From Osmia lignaria lignaria (Eukaryota > Arthropoda > Insecta > Hymenoptera > Megachilidae): 64,000 nt of DNA. Below the pieces are notes generated by a model, which did not search any database, had not been told where the DNA came from, and was given only the letters and a program-made list of their open reading frames with translations. The DNA is taken from the NCBI RefSeq assembly GCF_051020975.1, contig NW_027478160.1, positions 17,878,001 to 17,942,000 of the forward strand, written 5' to 3'. Shown here one piece after another: positions 46,707-59,586 of this stretch (its first letter is position 1; each line of letters begins with the position of its first letter). A program made the position numbers and the translations under genes.

Positions 46707-48638
46707 TTGCAGATTTATCTCAAGGGAAGGGGCCTGACGGACATATTTCGAGATATTTCTTCTTATTGTTGTTCTTCTTCTGCACAGCTAAGCTGGAAGT
46801 GGCATTTGCAGCTCGCAATAGTGCAGAGTTATCTCAAAGAAAGGGGCCACGGTGTTTCTGTATCTCTATTATGTTGGTGCAGCTTCGGAACTTTTAAATA
46901 TCTTGATATATCTCGAGAACTACGCATCTGATCAAAAAATATCATGGAACATAAAAAGTAGAAAACTTAATTCTCTACAAAAAAGGTCTCTTAACATTTT
47001 GCCATAGCTCGCTTCGTTTCCGAGATATTTGCAGATTTATCTCAAGGGAAGGGGCCTGACGGACATATTTCGAGATATTTCTTCTTCTTGTTGTTCTTCT
47101 TCTGCACAGCTAAGCTGGAAGTGGCATTTGCAGCTCGCAATAGTGCATAGTTATCTCAAAGAAAGGGGCCACGGTGTTTCTGTATCTCTATTATGTTGGT
47201 GCGGCTTCGGAACTTTTAAATATCTTGATATATCTCGAGAACTACGCATCTGATCAAAAAATATCATAGAACATAAAAAGTAGGAAACTTAATTCTCTAC
47301 AAGAAAGGTCTCTTAACATTTTGCCATAGCTCGCTTCGTTTCCGAGATATTTGCAGATTTATCTCAAGGGAAGGGGCCTGACGGACATATTTCGTGTTAT
47401 TTCTCCTTCTTGTTGTTCTTCTTCTGCACAGCTAAGCTGGAAGTGGCATTTGCAGCTCGCAATAGTGCAGAGTTATCTCAAAGAAAGGGGCCACGGTGTT
47501 TCTGTATCTCTATTATGCTGGTGCGGCTTCGGAACTTTTAAATATCTTGATATATCTCGAGAACAACGCATCTGATCAAAAAATATCATAGAACATAAAA
47601 AGTAGAAAACTTAATTCTCTACAACAAAGGTCTCTTAACATTTTGCCATACCTCGCTTCGTTTCCGAGATATTTGCAGATTTATCTCGAGGGAAGGGGCC
47701 TGACGGACATATTTCGAGATATTTCTTCTTCTTGTTGTTCTTCTTCTGCACAGCTAAGCTGGAAGTGGCATTTGCGGCTCGCACTAGTGCAGAGTTATCT
47801 CGAAGAAAGGGGCCACGGTGTTTCTGTATCTCTATTATGTTGGTGCGGCTTCGGAACTTTTAAATATCTTGATATATCTCGAGAACTACGCATCTGATCA
47901 AAAAATATCATAGAACATAAAAAGTAGGAAACTTAATTCTCTACAAATAAGGTCTCTTAACATTTTGCCATAGCCCGCTTCGTTTCCGAGATATTTGCAG
48001 ATTTATCTCAAGGGAAGGGGCCTGACGGACATATTTCGAGATATTTCTTCTTCTTGTTGTTATTCTTCTGCACAGCTAAGCTGGAAGTGGCATTTGCAGC
48101 TCGCAATAGTGCAGAGTTATCGCAAAGAAAGGGGCCACGGTGTTTCTGTATCTCTATTATGTTGGTGCGGCTTCGGAACTTTTAAATATCTTGATATATC
48201 TCGAGAACTACGCATCTGATCAAAAAATATCATACAACATAAAAAGTAGGAAACTTAATTCTCTACAAGAAAGGTCTCTTAACATTTTGCCATAGCCCGC
48301 TTCGTTTCCGAGATATTTGCAGATTTATCTCAAGGGAAGGGGCCTGACGGACATATTTCGAGATATTTCTTCTTCTTGTTGTTATTCTTCTGCACAGCTA
48401 AGCTGGAAGTGGCATTTGCAGCTCGCAATAGTGCAGAGTTATCGCAAAGAAAGGGGCCACGGTGTTTCTGTATCTCTATTATGTTGGTGCGGCTTCGGAA
48501 CTTTTAAATATCTTGATATATCTCGAGAACTACGCATCTGATCAAAAAATATCATAGAACATAAAAAGTAGGAAACTTAATTCTCTACAACAAAGGTCTC
48601 TTAACATTTTGCCATAGCTCGCTTCGTTTCCGAGATAT
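46707..48638 (+). repeat. B-C-D-E-A-A hexamer (1932 bp)
   Basis: The units are B 46707, C 47029, D 47351, E 47673, A 47995 and A 48317. The E unit has the rare boundary 'ccatacctcgc' in place of 'ccatagctcgc', shared only with the E units at 49605 and 50249. The first A has 'catacaacat' in its tail. The whole series restarts at 48639. This is the first full instance of the higher-order repeat that fills the right part of the window. Confidence 0.9.
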
Positions 48639-51214
48639 TTGCAGATTTATCTCAAGGGAAGGGGCCTGACGGACATATTTCGAGATATTTCTTCTTATTG
48701 TTGTTCTTCTTCTGCACAGCTAAGCTGGAAGTGGCATTTGCAGCTCGCAATAGTGCAGAGTTATCTCAAAGAAAGGGGCCACGGTGTTTCTGTATCTCTA
48801 TTATGTTGGTGCAGCTTCGGAACTTTTAAATATCTTGATATATCTCGAGAACTACGCATCTGATCAAAAAATATCATGGAACATAAAAAGTAGAAAACTT
48901 AATTCTCTACAAAAAAGGTCTCTTAACATTTTGCCATAGCTCGCTTCGTTTCCGAGATATTTGCAGATTTATCTCAAGGGAAGGGGCCTGACGGACATAT
49001 TTCGAGATATTTCTTCTTCTTGTTGTTCTTCTTCTGCACAGCTAAGCTGGAAGTGGCATTTGCAGCTCGCAATAGTGCATAGTTATCTCAAAGAAAGGGG
49101 CCACGGTGTTTCTGTATCTCTATTATGTTGGTGCGGCTTCGGAACTTTTAAATATCTTGATATATCTCGAGAACTACGCATCTGATCAAAAAATATCATA
49201 GAACATAAAAAGTAGGAAACTTAATTCTCTACAAGAAAGGTCTCTTAACATTTTGCCATAGCTCGCTTCGTTTCCGAGATATTTGCAGATTTATCTCAAG
49301 GGAAGGGGCCTGACGGACATATTTCGTGTTATTTCTCCTTCTTGTTGTTCTTCTTCTGCACAGCTAAGCTGGAAGTGGCATTTGCAGCTCGCAATAGTGC
49401 AGAGTTATCTCAAAGAAAGGGGCCACGGTGTTTCTGTATCTCTATTATGCTGGTGCGGCTTCGGAACTTTTAAATATCTTGATATATCTCGAGAACAACG
49501 CATCTGATCAAAAAATATCATAGAACATAAAAAGTAGAAAACTTAATTCTCTACAACAAAGGTCTCTTAACATTTTGCCATACCTCGCTTCGTTTCCGAG
49601 ATATTTGCAGATTTATCTCGAGGGAAGGGGCCTGACGGACATATTTCGAGATATTTCTTCTTCTTGTTGTTCTTCTTCTGCACAGCTAAGCTGGAAGTGG
49701 CATTTGCGGCTCGCACTAGTGCAGAGTTATCTCGAAGAAAGGGGCCACGGTGTTTCTGTATCTCTATTATGTTGGTGCGGCTTCGGAACTTTTAAATATC
49801 TTGATATATCTCGAGAACTACGCATCTGATCAAAAAATATCATAGAACATAAAAAGTAGGAAACTTAATTCTCTACAAATAAGGTCTCTTAACATTTTGC
49901 CATAGCCCGCTTCGTTTCCGAGATATTTGCAGATTTATCTCAAGGGAAGGGGCCTGACGGACATATTTCGAGATATTTCTTCTTCTTGTTGTTATTCTTC
50001 TGCACAGCTAAGCTGGAAGTGGCATTTGCAGCTCGCAATAGTGCAGAGTTATCTCAAAGAAAGGGGCCACGGTGTTTCTGTATCTCTATTATGCTGGTGC
50101 GGCTTCGGAACTTTTAAATATCTTGATATATCTCGAGAACAACGCATCTGATCAAAAAATATCATAGAACATAAAAAGTAGAAAACTTAATTCTCTACAA
50201 CAAAGGTCTCTTAACATTTTGCCATACCTCGCTTCGTTTCCGAGATATTTGCAGATTTATCTCGAGGGAAGGGGCCTGACGGACATATTTCGAGATATTT
50301 CTTCTTCTTGTTGTTCTTCTTCTGCACAGCTAAGCTGGAAGTGGCATTTGCGGCTCGCACTAGTGCAGAGTTATCTCGAAGAAAGGGGCCACGGTGTTTC
50401 TGTATCTCTATTATGTTGGTGCGGCTTCGGAACTTTTAAATATCTTGATATATCTCGAGAACTACGCATCTGATCAAAAAATATCATAGAACATAAAAAG
50501 TAGGAAACTTAATTCTCTACAAATAAGGTCTCTTAACATTTTGCCATAGCCCGCTTCGTTTCCGAGATATTTGCAGATTTATCTCAAGGGAAGGGGCCTG
50601 ACGGACATATTTCGAGATATTTCTTCTTCTTGTTGTTATTCTTCTGCACAGCTAAGCTGGAAGTGGCATTTGCAGCTCGCAATAGTGCAGAGTTATCGCA
50701 AAGAAAGGGGCCACGGTGTTTCTGTATCTCTATTATGTTGGTGCGGCTTCGGAACTTTTAAATATCTTGATATATCTCGAGAACTACGCATCTGATCAAA
50801 AAATATCATACAACATAAAAAGTAGGAAACTTAATTCTCTACAAGAAAGGTCTCTTAACATTTTGCCATAGCCCGCTTCGTATCCGAGATATTTGCAGAT
50901 TTATCTCAAGGGAAGGGGCCTGACGGACATATTTCGAGATATTTCTTCTTCTTGTTGTTATTCTTCTGCACAGCTAAGCTGGAAGTGGCATTTGCAGCTC
51001 GCAATAGTGCAGAGTTATCGCAAAGAAAGGGGCCACGGTGTTTCTGTATCTCTATTATGTTGGTGCGGCTTCGGAACTTTTAAATATCTTGATATATCTC
51101 GAGAACTACGCATCTGATCAAAAAATATCATAGAACATAAAAAGTAGGAAACTTAATTCTCTACAAGAAAGGTCTCTTAACATTTTGCCATAGCTCGCTT
51201 CGTTTCCGAGATAT
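48639..51214 (+). repeat. B-C-D-E-A/D-E-A-A octamer (2576 bp)
   Basis: This is the hexamer with two added units. After B 48639, C 48961, D 49283 and E 49605 comes the A/D chimera 49927 and a second E (50249), then A 50571 and A 50893. Both E units carry 'ccatacctcgc', showing that the added pair arose from this same hexamer lineage. Unit 50893 has private 'cttcgtatccg' at its left boundary. Confidence 0.9.
49927..50248 (+). repeat. A/D chimeric monomer
   Basis: The left part is A class ('tagcccgcttcg' boundary, 'gttattcttctgc' with the diagnostic A at 49994). The right part is D class ('tatctcaaag', 'atgctgg', 'gaacaacgc', 'agtagaaaac', 'acaacaaagg'). The switch lies between about 49994 and 50052. 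An exchange between an A unit and the D unit of another repeat copy would produce exactly this unit followed by an extra E unit, as observed. Confidence 0.83.
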
Positions 51215-53790
51215 TTGCAGATTTATCTCAAGGGAAGGGGCCTGACGGACATATTTCGAGATATTTCTTCTTATTGTTGTTCTTCTTCTGCACAGCTAAG
51301 CTGGAAGTGGCATTTGCAGCTCGCAATAGTGCAGAGTTATCTCAAAGAAAGGGGCCACGGTGTTTCTGTATCTCTATTATGTTGGTGCAGCTTCGGAACT
51401 TTTAAATATCTTGATATATCTCGAGAACTACGCATCTGATCAAAAAATATCATGCAACATAAAAAGTAGAAAACTTAATTCTCTACAAAAAAGGTCTCTT
51501 AACATTTTGCCATAGCTCGCTTCGTTTCCGAGATATTTGCAGATTTATCTCAAGGGAAGGGGCCTGACGGACATATTTCGAGATATTTCTTCTTCTTGTT
51601 GTTCTTCTTCTGCACAGCTAAGCTGGAAGTGGCATTTGCAGCTCGCAATAGTGCATAGTTATCTCAAAGAAAGGGGCCACGGTGTTTCTGTATCTCTATT
51701 ATGTTGGTGCGGCTTCGGAACTTTTAAATATCTTGATATATCTCGAGAACTACGCATCTGATCAAAAAATATCATAGAACATAAAAAGTAGGAAACTTAA
51801 TTCTCTACAAGAAAGGTCTCTTAACATTTTGCCATAGCTCGCTTCGTTTCCGAGATATTTGCAGATTTATCTCAAGGGAAGGGGCCTGACGGACATATTT
51901 CGTGTTATTTCTCCTTCTTGTTGTTCTTCTTCTGCACAGCTAAGCTGGAAGTGGCATTTGCAGCTCGCAATAGTGCAGAGTTATCTCAAAGAAAGGGGCC
52001 ACGGTGTTTCTGTATCTCTATTATGCTGGTGCGGCTTCGGAACTTTTAAATATCTTGATATATCTCGAGAACAACGCATCTGATCAAAAAATATCATAGA
52101 ACATAAAAAGTAGAAAACTTAATTCTCTACAACAAAGGTCTCTTAACATTTTGCCATAGCTCGCTTCGTTTCCGAGATATTTGCAGATTTATCTCGAGGG
52201 AAGGGGCCTGACGGACATATTTCGAGATATTTCTTCTTCTTGTTGTTCTTCTTCTGCACAGCTAAGCTGGAAGTGGCATTTGCGGCTCGCACTAGTGCAG
52301 AGTTATCTCGAAGAAAGGGGCCACGGTGTTTCTGTATCTCTATTATGTTGGTGCGGCTTCGGAACTTTTAAATATCTTGATATATCTCGAGAACTACGCA
52401 TCTGATCAAAAAATATCATAGAACATAAAAAGTAGGAAACTTAATTCTCTACAAATAAGGTCTCTTAACATTTTGCCATAGCCCGCTTCGTTTCCGAGAT
52501 ATTTGCAGATTTATCTCAAGGGAAGGGGCCTGACGGACATATTTCGAGATATTTCTTCTTCTTGTTGTTATTCTTCTGCACAGCTAAGCTGGAAGTGGCA
52601 TTTGCAGCTCGCAATAGTGCAGAGTTATCGCAAAGAAAGGGGCCACGGTGTTTCTGTATCTCTATTATGTTGGTGCGGCTTCGGAACTTTTAAATATCTT
52701 GATATATCTCGAGAACTACGCATCTGATCAAAAAATATCATAGAACATAAAAAGTAGGAAACTTAATTCTCTACAACAAAGGTCTCTTAACATTTTGCCA
52801 TAGCTCGCTTCGTTTCCGAGATATTTGCAGATTTATCTCAAGGGAAGGGGCCTGACGGACATATTTCGAGATATTTCTTCTTATTGTTGTTCTTCTTCTG
52901 CACAGCTAAGCTGGAAGTGGCATTTGCAGCTCGCAATAGTGCAGAGTTATCTCAAAGAAAGGGGCCACGGTGTTTCTGTATCTCTATTATGTTGGTGCAG
53001 CTTCGGAACTTTTAAATATCTTGATATATCTCGAGAACTACGCATCTGATCAAAAAATATCATGGAACATAAAAAGTAGGAAACTTAATTCTCTACAAAA
53101 AAGGTCTCTTAACATTTTGCCATAGCTCGCTTCGTTTCCGAGATATTGGCAGATTTATCTCAAGGGAAGGGGCCTGACGGGCATATTTCGAGATATTTCT
53201 TCTTCTTGTTGTTCTTCTTCTGCACAGCTAAGCTGGAAGTGGCATTTGCGGCTCGCACTAGTGCAGAGTTATCTCAAAGAAAGGGGCCACGGTGTTTCTG
53301 TATCTCTATTATGTTGGTGCGGCTTCGGAACTTTTAAATATCTTGATATATCTCGAGAACTACGCATCTGATCAAAAAATATCATAGAACATAAAAAGTA
53401 GGAAACTTAATTCTCTACAAATAAGGTCTCTTAACATTTTGCCATAGCCCGCTTCGTTTCCGAGATATTTGCAGATTTATCTCAAGGGAAGGGGCCTGAC
53501 GGACATATTTCGAGATATTTCTTCTTCTTGTTGTTATTCTTCTGCACAGCTAAGCTGGAAGTGGCATTTGCAGCTCGCAATAGTGCAGAGTTATCGCAAA
53601 GAAAGGGGCCACGGTGTTTCTGTATCTCTATTATGTTGGTGCGGCTTCGGAACTTTTAAATATCTTGATATATCTCGAGAACTACGCATCTGATCGAAAA
53701 ATATCATAGAACATAAAAAGTAGGAAACTTAATTCTCTACAACAAAGGTCTCTTAACATTTTGCCATAGCTCGCTTCGTTTCCGAGATAT
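51215..53790 (+). repeat. B-C-D-E-A pentamer and B-G-A trimer
   Basis: Units are B 51215 (private 'catgcaacat'), C 51537, D 51859, E 52181 (normal 'ccatagctcgc'), A 52503, then B 52825, G 53147 and A 53469. The trimer replaces C-D-E with a single G unit ('atattggcag', 'gacgggcat', 'tattatgttgg'). Unit 52825 ends 'catggaacataaaaagtagg' rather than the usual B 'agtagaaaac', so its last part comes from another class, consistent with a junction into the G unit. Confidence 0.85.
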
Positions 53791-56700
53791 TTGCAGATTT
53801 ATCTCAAGGGAAGGGGCCTGACGGACATATTTCGAGATATTTCTTCTTATTGTTGTTCTTCTTCTGCACAGCTAAGCTGGAAGTGGCATTTGCAGCTCGC
53901 AATAGTGCAGAGTTATCTCAAGGAAAGGGGCCACGGTGTTTCTGTATCTCTATTATGTTGGTGCAGCTTCGGAACTTTTAAATATCTTGATATATCTCGA
54001 GAACTACGCATCTGATCAAAAAATATCATGGAACATAAAAAGTAGAAAACTTAATTCTCTACAAAAAAGGTCTCTTAACATTTTGCCATAGCTCGCTTCG
54101 TTTCCGAGATATTTGCAGATTTATCTCAAGGGAAGGGGCCTGACGGACATATTTCGAGATATTTCTTCTTCTTGTTATTCTTCTTCTGCACAGCTAAGCT
54201 GGAAGTGGCATTTGCAGCTCGCAATAGTGCATAGTTATCTCAAAGAAAGGGGCCACGGTGTTTCTGTATCTCTATTATGTTGGTGCGGCTTCGGAACTTT
54301 TAAATATCTTGATATATCTCGAGAACTACGCATCTGATCAAAAAATATCATAGAACATAAAAAGTAGGAAACTTAATTCTCTACAAGAAAGGTCTCTTAA
54401 CATTTTGCCATAGCTCGCTTCGTTTCCGAGATATTTGCAGATTTATCTCAAGGGAAGGGGCCTGACGGACATATTTCGTGTTATTTCTCCTTCTTGTTGT
54501 TCTTCTTCTGCACAGCTAAGCTGGAAGTGGCATTTGCAGCTCGCAATAGTGCAGAGTTATCTCAAAGAAAGGGGCCACGGTGTTTCTGTATCTCTATTAT
54601 GCTGGTGCGGCTTCGGAACTTTTAAATATCTTGATATATCTCGAGAACAACGCATCTGATCAAAAAATATCATAGAACATAAAAAGTAGAAAACTTAATT
54701 CTCTACAACAAAGGTCTCTTAACATTTTGCCATAGCTCGCTTCGTTTCCGAGATATTTGCAGATTTATCTCGAGGGAAGGGGCCTGACGGACATATTTCG
54801 AGATATTTCTTCTTCTTGTTGTTCTTCTTCTGCACAGCTAAGCTGGAAGTGGCATTTGCGGCTCGCACTAGTGCAGAGTTATCTCGAAGAAAGGGGCCAC
54901 GGTGTTTCTGTATCTCTATTATGTTGGTGCGGCTTCGGAACTTTTAAATATCTTGATATATCTCGAGAACTACGCATCTGATCAAAAAATATCATACAAC
55001 ATAAAAAGTAGGAAACTTAATTCTCTACAAGAAAGGTCTCTTAACATTTTGCCATAGCTCGCTTGGTTTCCGAGATATTTGCAGATTTATCTCAAGGGAT
55101 GGGGCCTGACGGACATATTTCGAGATATTTCTTCTTCTTGTTGTTATTCTTCTGCACAGCTAAGCTGGAAGTGGCATTTGCAGCTCGCAATAGTGCAGAG
55201 TTATCGCAAAGAAAGGGGCCACGGTGTTTCTGTATCTCTAGTATGTTGGTGCGGCTTCGGAACTTTTAAATATCTTGATATATCTCGAGAACTACGCATC
55301 TGATCAAAAAATATCATAGAACATAAAAAGTAGGAAACTTAATTCTCTACAACAAAGGTCTCTTAACATTTTGCCATAGCTCGCTTCGTTTCCGAGATAT
55401 TTGCAGATTTATCTCAAGGGAAGGGGCCTGACGGACATATTTCGAGATATTTCTTCTTATTGTTGTTCTTCTTCTGCACAGCTAAGCTGGAAGTGGCATT
55501 TGCAGCTCGCAATAGTGCAGAGTTATCTCAAAGAAAGGGGCCACGGTGTTTCTGTATCTCTATTATGTTGGTGCAGCTTCGGAACTTTTAAATATCTTGA
55601 TATATCTCGAGAACTACGCATCTGATCAAAAAATATCATGGAACATAAAAAGTAGAAAACTTAATTCTCTACAAAAAAGGTCTCTTAACATTTTGCCATA
55701 GCTCGCTTCGTTTCCGAGATATTTGCAGATTTATCTCAAGGGAAGGGGCCTGAAGGACATATTTCGAGATATTTCTTCTTCTTGTTGTTCTTCTTCTGCA
55801 CAGCTAAGCTGGAAGTGGCATTTGCAGCTCGCAATAGTGCATAGTTATCTCAAAGAAAGGGGCCACGGTGTTTCTGTATCTCTATTATGTTGGTGCGGCT
55901 TCGGAACTTTTAAATATCTTGATATATCTCGAGAACTACGCATCTGATCAAAAAATATCATAGAACATAAAAAGTAGGAAACTTAATTCTCTACAAGAAA
56001 GGTCTCTTAACATTTTGCCATAGCTCGCTTCGTTTCCGAGATATTTGCAGATTTATCTCAAGGGAAGGGGCCTGACGGACATATTTCGAGATATTTCTTC
56101 TTCTTGTTGTTCTTCTTCTGCACAGCTAAGCTGGAAGTGGCATTTGCAGCTCGCAATAGTGCAGAGTTATCTCAAAGAGAGGGGCCACGGTGTTTCTGTA
56201 TCTCTATTATGCTGGTGCGGCTTCGGAACTTTTAAATATCTTGATATATCTCGAGAACAACGCATCTGATCAAAAAATATCATAGAACATAAAAAGTAGA
56301 AAACTTAATTCTCTACAACAAAGGTCTCTTAACATTTTGCCATAGCTCGCTTCGTTTCCGAGATATTTGCAGATTTATCTCGAGGGAAGGGGCCTGACGG
56401 ACATATTTCGAGATATTTCTTCTTCTTGTTGTTCTTCTTCTGCACAGCTAAGCTGGAAGTGGCATTTGCGGCTCGCACTAGTGCAGAGTTATCTCGAAGA
56501 AAGGGGCCACGGTGTTTCTGTATCTCTATTATGTTGGTGCGGCTTCGGAACTTTTAAATATCTTGATATATCTCGAGAACTACGCATCTGATCAAAAAAT
56601 ATCATACAACATAAAAAGTAGGAAACTTAATTCTCTACAAGAAAGGTCTCTTAACATTTTGCCATAGCTCGCTTGGTTTCCGAGATATTTGCAGATTTAT

Positions 56701-57010
56701 CTCAAGGGATGGGGCCTGACGGACATATTTCGAGATATTTCTTCTTCTTGTTGTTATTCTTCTGCACAGCTAAGCTGGGAGTGGCATTTGCAGCTCGCAA
56801 TAGTGCAGAGTTATCGCAAAGAAAGGGGCCACTGTGTTTCTGTATCTCTAGTATGTTGGTGCGGCTTCGGAACTTTTAAATATCTTGATATATCTCGAGA
56901 ACTACGCATCTGATCAAAAAATATCATAGAACATAAAAAGTAGGAAACTTAATTCTCTACAACAAAGGTCTCTTAACATTTTGCCATAGCTCGCTTCGTT
57001 TCCGAGATAT
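53791..57010 (+). repeat. Two tandem B-C-D-E-A pentamers (1610 bp each)
   Basis: Copy one is 53791 (B, private 'caaggaaagg'), 54113 (C with 'cttgttattcttc'), 54435 (D), 54757 (E) and 55079 (A with F boundary). Copy two is 55401 (B), 55723 (C with 'cctgaaggac'), 56045 (D'), 56367 (E) and 56689 (A with F boundary). Both A units share 'cttggtttcc', 'ggatgggg', 'gttattctt' and the rare 'ctctagtatg'. The D' unit has lost 'cgtgttatttctcc' but keeps 'atgctgg' and 'gaacaacgc'. This is the most regular higher-order repeat in the window. Confidence 0.9.
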
Positions 57011-59586
57011 TTGCAGATTTATCTCAAGGGAAGGGGCCTGACGGACATATTTCGAGATATTTCTTCTTATTGTTGTTCTTCTTCTGCACAGCTAAGCTGG
57101 AAGTGGCATTTGCAGCTCGCAATAGTGCAGAGTTATCTCAAAGAAAGGGGCCACGGTGTTTCTGTATCTCTATTATGTTGGTGCAGCTTCGGAACTTTTA
57201 AATATCTTGATATATCTCGAGAACTACGCATCTGATCAAAAAATATCATGGAACATAAAAAGTAGAAAACTTAATTCTCTACAAAAAAGGTCTCTTAACA
57301 TTTTGCCATAGCTCGCTTCGTTTCCGAGATATTTGCAGATTTATCTCAAGGGAAGGGGCCTGACGGACATATTTCGAGATATTTCTTCTTCTTGTTGTTC
57401 TTCCTCTGCACAGCTAAGCTGGAAGTGGCATTTGCAGCTCGCAATAGTGCATAGTTATCTCAAAGAAAGGGGCCACGGTGTTTCTGTATCTCTATTATGT
57501 TGGTGCGGCTTCGGAACTTTTAAATATCTTGATATATCTCGAGAACTACGCATCTGATCAAAAAATATCATAGAACATAAAAAGTAGGAAACTTAATTCT
57601 CTACAAGAAAGGTCTCTTAACATTTTGCCATAGCTCGCTTCGTTTCCGAGATATTTGCAGATTTATCTCAAGGGAAGGGGCCTGACGGACATATTTCGAG
57701 ATATTTCTTCTTCTTGTTGTTCTTCTTCTGCACAGCTAAGCTGGAAGTGGCATTTGCAGCTCGCAATAGTGCAGAGTTATCTCAAAGAGAGGGGCCACGG
57801 TGTTTCTGTATCTCTATTATGCTGGTGCGGCTTCGGAACTTTTAAATATCTTGATATATCTCGAGAACAACGCATCTGATCAAAAAATATCATAGAACAT
57901 AAAAAGTAGAAAACTTAATTCTCTACAACAAAGGTCTCTTAACATTTTGCCATAGCTCGCTTCGTTTCCGAGATATTTGCAGATTTATCTCGAGGGAAGG
58001 GGCCTGACGGACATATTTCGAGATATTTCTTCTTCTTGTTGTTCTTCTTCTGCACAGCTAAGCTGGAAGTGGCATTTGCGGCTCGCACTAGTGCAGAGTT
58101 ATCTCGAAGAAAGGGGCCACGGTGTTTCTGTATCTCTATTATGTTGGTGCGGCTTCGGAACTTTTAAATATCTTGATATATCTCGAGAACTACGCATCTG
58201 ATCAAAAAATATCATACAACATAAAAAGTAGGAAACTTAATTCTCTACAAGAAAGGTCTCTTAACATTTTGTCATAGCTCGCTTCGTTTCCGAGATATTT
58301 GCAGATCTATCTCAAGGGAAGGGGCCTGACGGACATATTTCGAGATATTTCTTCTTATTGTTGTTCTTCTTCTGCACAGCTAAGCTGGAAGTGGCATTTG
58401 CAGGTCGCAATAGTGCAGAGTTATCTCAAAGAAAGGGGCCACGGTGTTTCTGTATCTCTATTATGTTGGTGCAGCTTCGGAACTTTTAAATATCTTGATA
58501 TATCTCGAGAACTACGCATCTGATCAAAAAATATCATGGAACATAAAAAGTAGAAAACTTAATTCTCTACAAAAAAGGTCTCTTAACATTTTGCCATAGC
58601 TCGCTTCGTTTCCGAGATATTTGCAGATTTATCTCAAGGGAAGGGGCCTGACGGACATATTTCGAGATATTTCTTCTTCTTGTTGTTCTTCTTCTGCACA
58701 GCTAAGCTGGAAGTGGCATTTGCAGCTCGCAATAGTGCATAGTTATCTCAAAGAAAGGGGCCACGGTGTTTCTGTATCTCTATTATGTTGGTGCGGCTTC
58801 GGAACTGTTAAATATCTTGATATATCTCGAGAACTACGCATCTGATCAAAAAATATCATAGAACATAAAAAGTAGGAAACTTAATTCTCTACAAGAAAGG
58901 TCTCTTAACATTTTGCCATAGCTCGCTTCGTTTCCGAGATATTTGCAGATATATCTCAAGGGATGGGGCCTGACGGACATATTTCGAGATATTTCTTCTT
59001 CTTGTTGTTCTTCTTCTGCACATCTAAGCTGGAAGTGGCATTTGCAGCTCGCAATAGTGCAGTGTTATCTCAAAGAAAGCGGCCACGGTGTTTCTGTACC
59101 TCTATTATGTTGGTGCGGCTTCGGAACTTTTAAATATCTTGATATATCTCGAGAACTACGCATCTGATCAAAAAATATCATACAACATAAAAAGTAGGAA
59201 ACTTAATTCTCTACAAGAAAGGTCTCTTAACATTTTGCCATAGCTCGCTTGGTTTCCGAGATATTTGCAGATTTATCTCAAGGGATGGGGCCTGACGGAC
59301 ATATTTCGAGATATTTCTTCTTCTTGTTGTTATTCCTCTGCACAGCTAAGCTGGAAGTGGCATTTGCAGCTCGCAATAGTGCAGAGTTATCGCAAAGAAA
59401 GGGGCCACGGTGTTTCTGTATCTCTAGTATGTTGGTGCGGCTTCGGAACTTTTAAATATCTTGATATATCTCGAGAACTACGCATCTGATCAAAAAATAT
59501 CATAGAACATAAAAAGTAGGAAACTTAATTCTCTACAACAAAGGTCTCTTAACATTTTGCCATAGCTCGCTTCGTTTCCGAGATAT
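57011..59586 (+). repeat. Two degraded higher-order repeat copies (four units each)
   Basis: Units 57011 (B), 57333 (C, 'ttcttcctctg'), 57655 (D', 'aaagagagg') and 57977 (E) repeat the preceding pentamer without its A unit. Units 58299 (B, 'gcaggtcgc'), 58621 (C, 'gaactgttaaat'), 58943 and 59265 (A with F boundary, 'attcctctg') follow. Unit 58943 replaces D-E and has 'gcacatctaag', 'gcagtgttatc', 'aaagcggcc' and 'ctgtacctc'. The D' unit shares 'aaagagagg' with 56045, so the D' form existed before this duplication. Confidence 0.85.
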
